64,000 nucleotides of DNA, taken from the NCBI GenBank assembly GCA_040007355.1, contig JBDTVE010000251.1, positions 1 through 64,000 of the forward strand. The letters run 5' to 3'. Positions 44,012 to 52,395 of this stretch are shown here, piece by piece. The translations under genes and the position numbers were made by a program. The notes under the pieces are model-generated. The model was given only the letters and a program-made list of their open reading frames with translations, was not told where the DNA came from and searched no databases. This DNA comes from JACMLD01 sp040007355. Lineage in GTDB: Bacteria; Bacteroidota; Bacteroidia; Chitinophagales; Chitinophagaceae. The stretch's first letter is position 1. Every line of letters begins with the position of its first letter.

Positions 44012-45337
44012 ATGGGCATTATTAAAGAAAGGTTCAAAACAAAAGCAGATGCAGCCAGCCTGGAAATTAAAGAGCTGCTGAAAGAAAATGGCAGCAAAGT
44101 AATTGGCGAAGTAACATTGAACCAGATCTACCAGGGTATGCGTGGCATTACCGGTATTGTATCTGAAACCTCCCTGCTTGACTCTAAGGAAGGTATCCGT
44201 TTCCGTGGTTATTCCATCCCCGAATTACAACAAAAACTGCCCAAGGCGAAAGATGGCACCGAGCCTCTGCCCGAAGGCTTGTTTTATTTAATGCTGGTAG
44301 GCGAATTACCCAATGATGAAGAGGTGGCCCTTGTTACCTCTGTTTGGCAGCGCCGGAGCCATGTGCCCAATCATGTATTTGACACCATTGATGCATTGCC
44401 GGTTGGCGCCCATCCCATGACAATGTTTACCGTGGGTATTATGGCCCTGCAAACTGAAAGTAATTTTGCGAAGGCATACGCCAAAGGTATCAGCAAAAAA
44501 GATTACTGGAGCGTGATATATGACGATGCTATGGACCTGATTGCAAGACTGCCCCGCATTGCCGCCTATATCTATCGCAGAAAATACAAAAAGGGCGAAC
44601 ATATTAATCCCAATGGACTGCTTGACTGGGCGGGTAATTTTGCCCATATGATGGGTTTTGAAGATGAAACTTTTAAAGAACTGATGCGGTTATATATGAC
44701 CATTCATGCTGACCACGAAGGCGGCAATGTGTCGGCCCATACTACCCATCTGGTAGGTTCTGCACTCAGCGACCCGTTTTTAAGTCTGGCCGCCGGCATG
44801 ACCGGGCTTGCGGGTCCCTTGCACGGACTGGCCAACCAGGAAGTGATTAAATGGATATTTGAACTCCGTGATAATTTAAAAACCGATTTGCCCACCAAGG
44901 AACAGATTGCTGAATACGTAAAAAAAACCCTGGGCGAAGGAAAAGTGGTACCGGGTTATGGGCATGCCGTTCTTCGCAAAACCGACCCACGGTTTACCGC
45001 ACAGATGGAATTTGGCAAAAAACATATGCCCAACGACCCGCTCGTACAAACCATCTGGAATGTGTACGATACCGTACCGCCCATTCTTCAATCATTGGGT
45101 AAAATAAAAAATCCGTGGCCAAATGTAGACGCACACAGCGGCGCCCTGCTGGTACATTATGGACTGGTGGAATATGAATTTTATACGGTATTGTTTGGTG
45201 TGAGTCGCGCACTGGGTGTACTGGCCAGTCTTTGCTGGGACAGGGCCCTGGGTTTTCCATTAGAAAGACCCAAATCGGTGACCACGGAACTGGTAAAAAG
45301 ATGGTTGAAGGGAGAAGACGCCATTTGGGGCGATTGA
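44012..45337 (+). CDS. gltA: citrate synthase, eukaryotic (mitochondrial) type
   Basis: A 441-residue enzyme condensing acetyl-CoA with oxaloacetate in the TCA cycle. It resembles the mitochondrial-type enzyme rather than the E. coli hexameric type: 'GMRGITGIVSETSLLDSKEGIRFRGYSIPE', 'LPVGAHPMTMF', 'LHGLANQEV' (His 271), 'VPGYGHAVLRKTDPR' (His 318) and 'VDAHSGALL' (Asp 373). These lie within a few residues of the pig-heart catalytic triad positions 274/320/375. This type is known in several Bacteroidota. Monocistronic, ending at a very stable hairpin. Confidence 0.96.
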   Translation: MGIIKERFKTKADAASLEIKELLKENGSKVIGEVTLNQIYQGMRGITGIVSETSLLDSKEGIRFRGYSIPELQQKLPKAKDGTEPLPEGLFYLMLVGELPNDEEVALVTSVWQRRSHVPNHVFDTIDALPVGAHPMTMFTVGIMALQTESNFAKAYAKGISKKDYWSVIYDDAMDLIARLPRIAAYIYRRKYKKGEHINPNGLLDWAGNFAHMMGFEDETFKELMRLYMTIHADHEGGNVSAHTTHLVGSALSDPFLSLAAGMTGLAGPLHGLANQEVIKWIFELRDNLKTDLPTKEQIAEYVKKTLGEGKVVPGYGHAVLRKTDPRFTAQMEFGKKHMPNDPLVQTIWNVYDTVPPILQSLGKIKNPWPNVDAHSGALLVHYGLVEYEFYTVLFGVSRALGVLASLCWDRALGFPLERPKSVTTELVKRWLKGEDAIWGD

Positions 45338-45363
45338 AGAATAAATGATTGATATTTAGAAAA

Positions 45364-45411
45364 TTGAGTTATAGAAAACCCGGCAGTATGGCCGGGTTTT
45401 CTATAACTCAA
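45364..45411. terminator. citrate synthase terminator with 21-bp perfect stem
   Basis: 45364-45384 and 45391-45411 are exact inverted complements of 21 nt around a 6-nt loop (AGTATG). The G/C-rich core CCCGGC/GCCGGG is flanked by AAAA and TTTT. Much longer than the usual terminator stem and nearly symmetric, so active in both directions. Confidence 0.75.
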
Positions 45412-45467
45412 ACTTATTTTTAACAAATATTAAATTTGATTTACCTTAAAATCAATGTTTAAACATC

Positions 45468-45475
45468 TATATTTG
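45468..45475 (+). promoter_or_regulatory. -7 box of the YceI gene
   Basis: TATATTTG, an exact TAnnTTTG match, 8 nt before ATG 45484 and 20 nt before ATG 45496. With transcription starting around 45482, the second ATG is the more comfortable start. Confidence 0.5.
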
Positions 45476-45495
45476 TATTCTAAATGATTACAAGT

Positions 45496-46023
45496 ATGTC
45501 AAAATGGATATTTGATCCTAATCACACAGAGGTAGGTTTTAAAGTAAAACACCTGGTTATTTCTACCGTGTCGGGAAAATTTGGCTCTTTTGAAGGAAGC
45601 GTTGAAGCCAAAAAAAAGGATTTTAGTGATGCAAAAATTTCTTTTTCCGTCGCAATAAATAGTGTTTATACCGGCCAGGAACAAAGGGATGCGCATTTAA
45701 AATCAGCCGATTTTTTTAACGCTGAAAAATACCCGCAGCTCCTGTTTGTTTCTTCCCAGCTGGTGCCCTTAAAAGGCAATGAGTATAAGCTAAAAGGTGA
45801 TCTGACCATCCACGGCGTTACAAAACCCACTGAGCTGAATGTAGAATTTGGCGGCATCCAAGACGACCTGTATGGACAAACAATTGCCGGGTTTGAAATA
45901 GAGGGCAAAATAAAGAGATCTGATTTTGGTCTGAACTGGAATGCTGTAACAGAGTCGGGCGGACTGGTAGTGGGAGACGATGTGAAAATCCAGGTGAATG
46001 CGGAGTTGATAAAAAAAGATTAA
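45496..46023 (+). CDS. YceI family protein, cytoplasmic form
   Basis: A 175-residue lipocalin-like protein of the YceI family, which binds isoprenoid-type lipids. 'MSKWIFDPNHTEVGFKVKHLVISTVSGKFGSFEGSV' and 'GDLTIHGVTKPTELNVEFGG' are family hallmarks, ending 'VGDDVKIQVNAELIKKD'. There is no signal peptide, unlike E. coli YceI, so it probably acts in the cytoplasm. An ATG at 45484 would add four residues. Monocistronic; terminator candidate at 46208. Confidence 0.92.
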   Translation: MSKWIFDPNHTEVGFKVKHLVISTVSGKFGSFEGSVEAKKKDFSDAKISFSVAINSVYTGQEQRDAHLKSADFFNAEKYPQLLFVSSQLVPLKGNEYKLKGDLTIHGVTKPTELNVEFGGIQDDLYGQTIAGFEIEGKIKRSDFGLNWNAVTESGGLVVGDDVKIQVNAELIKKD

Positions 46024-46668
46024 TGCAGGATGCATGGCGCCGCTGGTAAAAAGCTTGTTGCCTTGGGTTATGCAGCCTTGCTGCAGCCTGCTAAAAACAG
46101 GTTTACGGGGTGCCAAACCAATCATTTTGTTGATAATGATATTTAAAACAAACTAAGAAGAATAAAATAAAGGCCCAATAGCACGGATTTAATGAAAGCA
46201 CAGACCGATCCCCGGCAGGCAACTTCCGGGGATATTTTTTGCATGTATGTTATATTGTTTTTTCTTGTTGGTTTTGCGGAGGGCTTGCCCGGAATTAACC
46301 TTGGCTTATCTTAACTATCCAAACACGCCAGCGATAGCCCATAGCACTGAGATGTCGACGACAGGTGCGCTGTATTTTTGCTTCGTTGCCGTTTAACCTT
46401 CTGCCCGTACCCATTTGGCTCCTTAAAATCATCCTCATCGCCAAAATTAATGGCAACAGAGGAATCCTTTTTATCGGTATTCGCAAAAACAGTATGTCCA
46501 TTCCCTTTCCGACAATTATAAATTCATCGGGCGCAATATTGATGATGAAGCAAACGCTACGCATAGTTGGTGTGTTCGGCAACCATACAGAGATAGGAAG
46601 CCGGCAGCCCGCGCACATCGCTGGGCCACAAACACTAACCTGTATTTTATCTTCTGTTTTTGCATTTT
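46024..46668. other. 645-nt intergenic region
   Basis: Contains the YceI terminator at 46208. Frames longer than 100 codons exist on both strands (46295-46771 minus, 46365-46682 plus), but they are basic and cysteine-rich without domain content, overlap each other and one runs into the beta-galactosidase gene. I consider them spurious. Confidence 0.4.
46208..46240 (+). terminator. rho-independent-type terminator after the YceI gene
   Basis: ATCCCCGG (46208-46215), 10-nt loop, CCGGGGAT (46226-46233), then ATTTTTT. It is 185 nt after the YceI stop codon; strand inferred from the U-tract. Confidence 0.65.
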
Positions 46669-49107
46669 CTATCTGGCAGTAATGTACACGGTGGCTGTAG
46701 GCAGACCCGCGGCGGTTGCCTTCAGGGAAACGGTTCCTCGACGGCCATTGGACTGTATAACGGCAAGGCATAATCCATTAAATGCGTTCCGCGACGTTGT
46801 TTTAAATGATTCCATGCTTACCGGGTTACCGTTATCCGTTCCTGCAATAAAACCGTTGCCATTTACTTCAAACTTTACCAGGTTATCTGCATCCGGCACC
46901 ATGTTCCCATCTTTATCAACCAGTTTTGCGGTCACAAATGAAAGATCGGTTCCATCGGCATTGATGACGCTCCTGTCTGCTGTAAGTAAAATGGCCGCCG
47001 GCGCGCCCGCCGTATGGATGATTTTTTCCAAAACTGTTCTTTTGTTTTTCCTTGAAACCGCTTTTAAGGTACCCGGCGCATAGACAACCCGCCACATCAC
47101 GTGCAGATCATCCCCGTCTTTTTTCTTTATCCCCAGGGATTTACCGTTCAGGAAAAGTTCCACCTCGTCTGCGTTATTGTAATAGGCCCATACATCAATT
47201 GTTTGACCGGGCGTCCAGTTCCAATGCGGGAAAATATGCAATACGGGTTTGCTGGTAAAAAGGCTTTGGTACAGGTAATACACATCTTTGGGAAAACCTG
47301 CCAGGTCAATGATACCAAAATAGGAACTGCGTGCCGGCCAGGGATAGGGCGTTGGTTCGCCAATATAATCAAACCCGGTCCATATGTACATGCCGCTGGC
47401 AAAATTGTATTTCAATAATTCTTTCAGGGTTTCTTCGTGGGTAGAACCCCAGGGCGCGGAACAATTGTCATACGCGGAGCAGGTAAGATCCGCATTGGGG
47501 CCTTCAAGAGATTTATTCGAGCGTTGGGGCCAGCGGCGGATACTGTCTGAAGGCATATCATAATGGCCTCGTGTCTGCAGTGCCGACACCGTTTCCGTGG
47601 CGATGAATTTTTTGCCGGGGAATTTGTTGGGAAAAGTCTTGTAGGCCCGGTGATTATAATTAAACCCTACCAGGTCCAGCGCACCCGATTGATAGACGTC
47701 ATTGCCCGGCACGGGATTGTTCAATGCCGAGGTAATGGGTCTGGTAGGGTCGAGCGATCTGACAATAGCAGCCAGTTCAGTTGCAATCAGTATCCCGGAT
47801 GAATCATTTCCATCCTTACGTGCCCACTGTTCGGGAATCTCATTACCAATGCTCCAGATAAAAACCGATGGGTGGTTGCGGTCCCGCAATATTTGGTCTT
47901 GCAGGTCTTTTTTATGCCATTCATCCCAGTTAAGATGGTAATCATATTTATTCTTTGGTTTCTTCCACATATCAAAAGCTTCATCCATAACAATAAAACC
48001 CATTTTATCGCATAGGTCAAGCAATTCCGGTGCGGGTGGGTTGTGCGAAGTACGGATACCATTGCAACCCATTCCTTTTAATATTTCCAGTTGTCGTTCC
48101 AATGCCCTTTTGTTGATAGCGGTTCCCAGACAGCCAAGATCATGGTGATCACAAACCCCGATAATCTTAAGCGGTTTGCCATTGAGCGAAAATCCCTTAT
48201 CGGAATCAAAATTAAAATAGCGGACGCCAAAGCGTGTACTGTACTCGTCTATTGTTTTCCCTTTTACCACCAACTGGGTAACCGCTTTATACAAATAGGG
48301 ATGCTCAACCGACCATAAACGGGGTTTGTCGACAGTAAAATCCTGCGTCACCTCTTTTATTGATTTATTGCTGAAGTTTGCCACGGCAACCCGTACCTGT
48401 ATGGGTTTTAGCATTTCATCATAAATGGTTGTTTTCAACACTACTTCGGCAGATGCTTCCCGGCTGTTATAGATGGTTGTTTTGATGGCAACGGAAGCGG
48501 AACTTTCGGTGACCGCCGGGGTTGTGATGCTGGTACCCCATTGTTCCACAAATTGATCGGCCGTAGTAACCAACCATACATTCCGGTAGATACCCGAACC
48601 GCTGTACCAGCGCGAATTGGGTTGCTGGCTGTTATCAACCTTTACGGCAATGGTATTGGGTTTTTTGTTAAAATTCAGGTAGGGAGTAAGGTTATACCGG
48701 AACGAAATAAACCCATTGGGTCTTTTACCCAATGAATGCCCGTTGATAAATACTTCGCTATTACAGTAAACTCCGTCAAAATCTATGAAAACATTTTTAT
48801 TCTTTGAAGCGGCCGGCAGGGTAAAGGTTTTGCGATACCAGCCCATACCACCGCGCAAGGCACCGCCGCCGGTTCCAGTTGGACTGGTTGAATCAAACGG
48901 CAGTTCAATGCTCCAGTCGTGCGGCAATTGTAAACTGCGCCAGCCGGCATCGTCAAAATTTTCAGCGGCTGCATCATTTGCATCCCCCAGGTAAAACTTC
49001 CAGTCTTTGTCAAAAGAAACGGTTCTTTCCGGGTCTTGTTGCGCGTTTACCTGCAGGGCGGCCAATGCAATAAACAGCATCACGGTCTTTAGGGCAATTT
49101 TTTTCAT
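46669..49107 (-). CDS. secreted GH2 beta-galactosidase-like enzyme
   Basis: An 812-residue glycoside hydrolase of family 2 with a signal peptide of about 22 residues ('...LQVNAQ'). The N-terminal sugar-binding jelly roll has 'WRSLQLPHDWSIELPF' and 'GMGWYRKTFTLP'. After an Ig-like domain comes the TIM barrel with 'DHHDLGCLGTAINKRALERQ', acid/base Glu in 'IWSIGNEIPEQW' (about 423) and nucleophile Glu in 'FIATETVSAL' (about 505). The C-terminus contains DUF4982-like ('VYAPGTLKAVSRKNKRTVLE') and Ig/invasin-like domains. Probably cleaves beta-galactosides or related plant/mucin glycans in the periplasm. Same strand as the GMC/DUF1080 genes upstream, with a pseudogene between. Confidence 0.93.
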   Translation of the reverse strand: MKKIALKTVMLFIALAALQVNAQQDPERTVSFDKDWKFYLGDANDAAAENFDDAGWRSLQLPHDWSIELPFDSTSPTGTGGGALRGGMGWYRKTFTLPAASKNKNVFIDFDGVYCNSEVFINGHSLGKRPNGFISFRYNLTPYLNFNKKPNTIAVKVDNSQQPNSRWYSGSGIYRNVWLVTTADQFVEQWGTSITTPAVTESSASVAIKTTIYNSREASAEVVLKTTIYDEMLKPIQVRVAVANFSNKSIKEVTQDFTVDKPRLWSVEHPYLYKAVTQLVVKGKTIDEYSTRFGVRYFNFDSDKGFSLNGKPLKIIGVCDHHDLGCLGTAINKRALERQLEILKGMGCNGIRTSHNPPAPELLDLCDKMGFIVMDEAFDMWKKPKNKYDYHLNWDEWHKKDLQDQILRDRNHPSVFIWSIGNEIPEQWARKDGNDSSGILIATELAAIVRSLDPTRPITSALNNPVPGNDVYQSGALDLVGFNYNHRAYKTFPNKFPGKKFIATETVSALQTRGHYDMPSDSIRRWPQRSNKSLEGPNADLTCSAYDNCSAPWGSTHEETLKELLKYNFASGMYIWTGFDYIGEPTPYPWPARSSYFGIIDLAGFPKDVYYLYQSLFTSKPVLHIFPHWNWTPGQTIDVWAYYNNADEVELFLNGKSLGIKKKDGDDLHVMWRVVYAPGTLKAVSRKNKRTVLEKIIHTAGAPAAILLTADRSVINADGTDLSFVTAKLVDKDGNMVPDADNLVKFEVNGNGFIAGTDNGNPVSMESFKTTSRNAFNGLCLAVIQSNGRRGTVSLKATAAGLPTATVYITAR

Positions 49108-49300
49108 TATATTATTGAATTAGTATGATGAGCATTTCCGGTACTGTTCAAATCTATTGATGAGGGGGTGCCGGTGTTACAGTTTTGCCCCCGTGCTTTT
49201 TTTGAGCCTGCCGGCACCGTACAGATTAAAAACGGCTGATGGCAGTCTGGGTAAAATTAAACAAGTGCATCGGCTTATTTATACCGCGCTGGTATTTTTA

Positions 49301-49798
49301 TTAGCCCAGTTTATAGAAATGGATACTTTCGTTGTTTCTGGCAATTGCAAAAACCGTTTTGTTACCAAGGGTTTTTATTGGTTTGATGTCTCTTTATTCG
49401 GCTGAATAATTTGTCGCCGCTTTTTTCGTCGTTCACCCGCCGAATGGAAAAATCACCATAGCTTTTATTTGAAGGAACAGCTTGATTTACCAGGAACATA
49501 TCCAGGTTGCAGTAGTGGACACAATCAAAAAATACGGTCTGTTGAAACCTTCCACATCCAATCCATATTCCTTTGCGCGTTCGGTGAACCCAACCATGTT
49601 CGCGGTTTTCCCGGAGGGATTGCTGCACCGTTATTAAAAGAGTCGTTTCGTTCTTGCAGGTTTTTGTATCCGCCAACTTCCGATATATAACTATCCAGGA
49701 GGCCGTCGGCATTTACATCGGCCATGGTTACCCGGTTTGTTGCAGGCAGCCAACAGTGAGACGCTGCATAAGCAGTATAGAAAACATTTGTAAGTCAT
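49301..49798 (-). pseudogene. decayed FG-GAP/ASPIC-type lipoprotein gene with large internal deletion
   Basis: From the ATG at 49798 the minus strand reads a lipoprotein signal 'MTYKCFLYCLCSVSLLAAC'. A shifted frame gives 'VTMADVNADGLLDSYISEVG', another gives 'LDMFLVNQAVPSNKSYGDFS', and a last one gives 'DIKPIKTLGNKTVFAIARNN' and 'ESIHFYKLG' before a stop at 49301. These correspond to the lipobox, FG-GAP repeats and extreme C-terminus of proteins like the intact 1135-residue one at 52396-55803. About two thirds of the gene is missing and at least three frame changes occur. Confidence 0.75.
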
Positions 49799-49846
49799 TT
49801 AGACGACAATAGAGACAATTAAATTCCCGTAACCTGGTTTGACTGC

Positions 49847-51577
49847 TCAGATATTTCCTTTTTTTAGTTCTCCCATGGCAAAATCCGCCGCCCTGGCTGT
49901 TAACGCCATATAGGTAAGTGAGGGGTTCTGGCAGGCGCTGGATACCATGCAGGCGCCATCGGTCACAAAAATATTTTTAGCCTCCCATACCTGGTTGTGC
50001 GCGTTAAGTACCGATGTTTTGGGGTCTTTCCCCATCCGGGCGCTGCCCATTTCATGAATGCCCTGGCCGATATTATAATCTTTGTCCCAGGTTTTAATAT
50101 TTTTTACTCCGGCCGCTTCAAACATGGCCACCAGTTCTTTGATAATGTCTTTACGCATTTTCAATTCGTTCTCTTTCAGCCCCGCATCCATGGTAAGCAC
50201 GGGTAGACCCCATTTGTCTTTAACAGTTTTATTCAACGATACTGTATTTTCGTGGTAAGGCAAAATCTCTCCAAAACCTGTTGCGCCAATGGTCCAGCCA
50301 CCAGGTTCCGTGAGTGCGTCTTTGAAATCCGACCCAATGTTTAATTCAGCAACATCGCGGGACCATCCCTGGCGACTGGCACTTCCCTGGTACCCGTATC
50401 CGCGCAGAAAATCACGTTTATCGCCGTACAGGTTGGCAAACCGCGTAATATAAAAACCATTTGCACGACGCCCATAATAGTATTTGTCTTCGTAGCCTTC
50501 CACGGTGCCCTCGGCGCCCAGCATATAGTGATGATCCATAATATTATGCCCCAGTTCACCGCTGCTGCTGCCCAGGCCTTCGGGCCATATATCCGTAGCC
50601 GAATTCATCAATACCCAGGCGCTGTTCAATGCAGACGCATTCAGAAAAACAATTTTAGAATAAAATTCATAGGTCTTGTTTGTTTCTGCATCCAGCACTT
50701 CAACACCGGTTGCCCTTTTTGTATTTTTATCGAAGATGATCCGGGTAACAATACTCCAGGGTCTTACCGTTAGATTGCCGGTAGCCCGGGCCGCGGGTAA
50801 GGTAGACGACTGCGTGCTGAAATATCCGCCAAAGGGGCAACCTTCCCAGCAACGGTTCCTGAACTGGCATTGCGTTCTGCCCGGAATTGCTTGGGTAAGA
50901 TTGGCTACGCGGCCAATCACCATATGGCGCTGTTCCTTATAAAAAGATTTTATTCTTGCGGCAACATCCTTTTCAACACAATTGAGTTCCATGGGTGGCA
51001 AAAAATGTCCATCGGGCAAATGGGCCAGACCTTCTTTTGAGCCACTGATCCCCGCAAATTTTTCCACATAATCGTACCAGGGTGCTATCTCCTTATACCG
51101 GATGGGCCAGTCAATGGCGATGCCGTCTTTTGCATTGGCATCAAAATCCAGGTCGCTTAACCGGTAGCTTTGCCGGCCCCATAAAAGGGAGCGGCCACCC
51201 AGCTGGTAACTGCGCCACCACGCAAACGGTTGTGCCTGCACGTAAGGAGATTCCTTTTCATTGACCCAGGAATCCAGGATAGCTTCCTGTGCAGCCGTTC
51301 CGTACATAGCCCAGTCTCTTGATATCACAGGATTGTCTTTAGTGTATTGCAGGGGCGCTTTACCACGGTGTGTAAACTGCCAGGGATCTTTGTCGGCAGA
51401 AGTATAGTCCTTTATATGCTCGTGCGGACGGCCGCGTTCCAGCATTAATACTTTTAATCCTTTTTCTGTTAACTCTTTTGCCGCCCAGCCTCCGCTGATG
51501 CCGGATCCTATGATAACGGCATCATAGGTGTACTGTTCAACAGCTTTATTGTTTACAAGAAGAGTATCGCCCGGCAT
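49847..51577 (-). CDS. GMC family FAD-dependent oxidoreductase
   Basis: A 576-residue GMC oxidoreductase. The FAD-binding Rossmann motif 'DAVIIGSGISGGWAAKELTEKG' lies near residue 20. Further marks are 'SYQLGGRSLLWGRQSYR', 'CQFRNRCWEGCPFGGYF', 'GIHEMGSARMG' with the conserved active-site His, and 'FVTDGACMVSSACQNPSLTYMALTAR'. No signal peptide in the N-terminus. This subgroup resembles the large subunit of sugar 3-dehydrogenases, which usually pair with a small gluconate-2-dehydrogenase-subunit-3-like protein; no such gene is visible here. Next to a DUF1080 gene it plausibly oxidises glycosides at C3. Confidence 0.9.
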   Translation of the reverse strand: MPGDTLLVNNKAVEQYTYDAVIIGSGISGGWAAKELTEKGLKVLMLERGRPHEHIKDYTSADKDPWQFTHRGKAPLQYTKDNPVISRDWAMYGTAAQEAILDSWVNEKESPYVQAQPFAWWRSYQLGGRSLLWGRQSYRLSDLDFDANAKDGIAIDWPIRYKEIAPWYDYVEKFAGISGSKEGLAHLPDGHFLPPMELNCVEKDVAARIKSFYKEQRHMVIGRVANLTQAIPGRTQCQFRNRCWEGCPFGGYFSTQSSTLPAARATGNLTVRPWSIVTRIIFDKNTKRATGVEVLDAETNKTYEFYSKIVFLNASALNSAWVLMNSATDIWPEGLGSSSGELGHNIMDHHYMLGAEGTVEGYEDKYYYGRRANGFYITRFANLYGDKRDFLRGYGYQGSASRQGWSRDVAELNIGSDFKDALTEPGGWTIGATGFGEILPYHENTVSLNKTVKDKWGLPVLTMDAGLKENELKMRKDIIKELVAMFEAAGVKNIKTWDKDYNIGQGIHEMGSARMGKDPKTSVLNAHNQVWEAKNIFVTDGACMVSSACQNPSLTYMALTARAADFAMGELKKGNI

Positions 51578-51696
51578 AGTATTGTTTTATATCTTGTGAG
51601 CGTTTTTTATTGACCGCATTTCAGTGCTATTCCATATGGTTGCGTAGCACACTGCTACTGCATCACATTAGTGATTACGCCGACCCTGCTTTATCG

Positions 51697-52359
51697 TTAT
51701 TTCAATGTTTCTATTTCTATTTTCCGGTAATAGATCTCCGCGCCTTCGGACTGGATAATGATCCGCCCTTTGCTAATGCTTGGATCGGTTGCCTCGTTTA
51801 CTACTTTACCATTTACAATATGGGTAATTCTGCCGTTATTGGCGATCACTTCTACGCGGTTCCATTGGCCATAAGGGTTCTCCGCATCTGTTTTCTTTTT
51901 GGCGGTGGCATAATCCTTCGGCGCTGTTCGTATGCCATTTACTACAATGGTAACGCTATCAACCATCCAGAAATCTCCCACATCGCCTTCCTGTATCTGG
52001 CATTCAATGCTTTTGGGCCATATCTTGTCTTTTGTCAACTGCACAAAATATAATATACCGTTATCCCTTTTGATGGTGTCTGCATCGCGGGGCGGATATT
52101 TCTTTGTTCCCCATTTGAACTCCACCACCAGGTGAAAATTAGCAAATTCGTCTTTGGTGCAGAGATAGCCAAATTCCTTCCCGGAAATATGCAGAAGTCC
52201 TTTCTCAACGGAAAAGACCTTGTCTGGGTCATCCGTACCATTGGTTTTTAGAAACCGGTGCCAGTTCTGCAGATTTTTTCCATTGAACAGCGCGTGCATA
52301 CCTTGCGCCTGACCGTTATAATAAACAAATATTAAAAAAAGAAGGGCTAACTTTTTCAT
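51697..52359 (-). CDS. secreted DUF1080 protein (3-keto-disaccharide hydrolase family)
   Basis: A 220-residue protein with an 18-19-residue signal peptide ('...YYNGQAQG'). The DUF1080 concanavalin-like fold shows 'HALFNGKNLQNWHRF', 'GYLCTKDEFANFHLVVEFKWG', 'ECQIQEGDVGDFWMVDSVTI', 'QWNRVEVIANNGRITHIVNG' and 'GRIIIQSEGAEIYYRKIEI'. The family is now linked to cleavage of 3-keto-glycosides. It lies between the GMC oxidoreductase gene (119 nt downstream) and the FG-GAP gene (36 nt upstream), all on one strand, consistent with one operon. Confidence 0.9.
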   Translation of the reverse strand: MKKLALLFLIFVYYNGQAQGMHALFNGKNLQNWHRFLKTNGTDDPDKVFSVEKGLLHISGKEFGYLCTKDEFANFHLVVEFKWGTKKYPPRDADTIKRDNGILYFVQLTKDKIWPKSIECQIQEGDVGDFWMVDSVTIVVNGIRTAPKDYATAKKKTDAENPYGQWNRVEVIANNGRITHIVNGKVVNEATDPSISKGRIIIQSEGAEIYYRKIEIETLK

Positions 52360-52395
52360 TGTTATGTATTTATTTGGTTTAAAATAATTATTGTT

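Noticed and set aside
46295..46771. 158-codon minus-strand frame downstream of the beta-galactosidase
   Set aside because: Basic, cysteine-rich translation with no domain; it overlaps the GH2 gene end and a competing plus-strand frame at 46365-46682.
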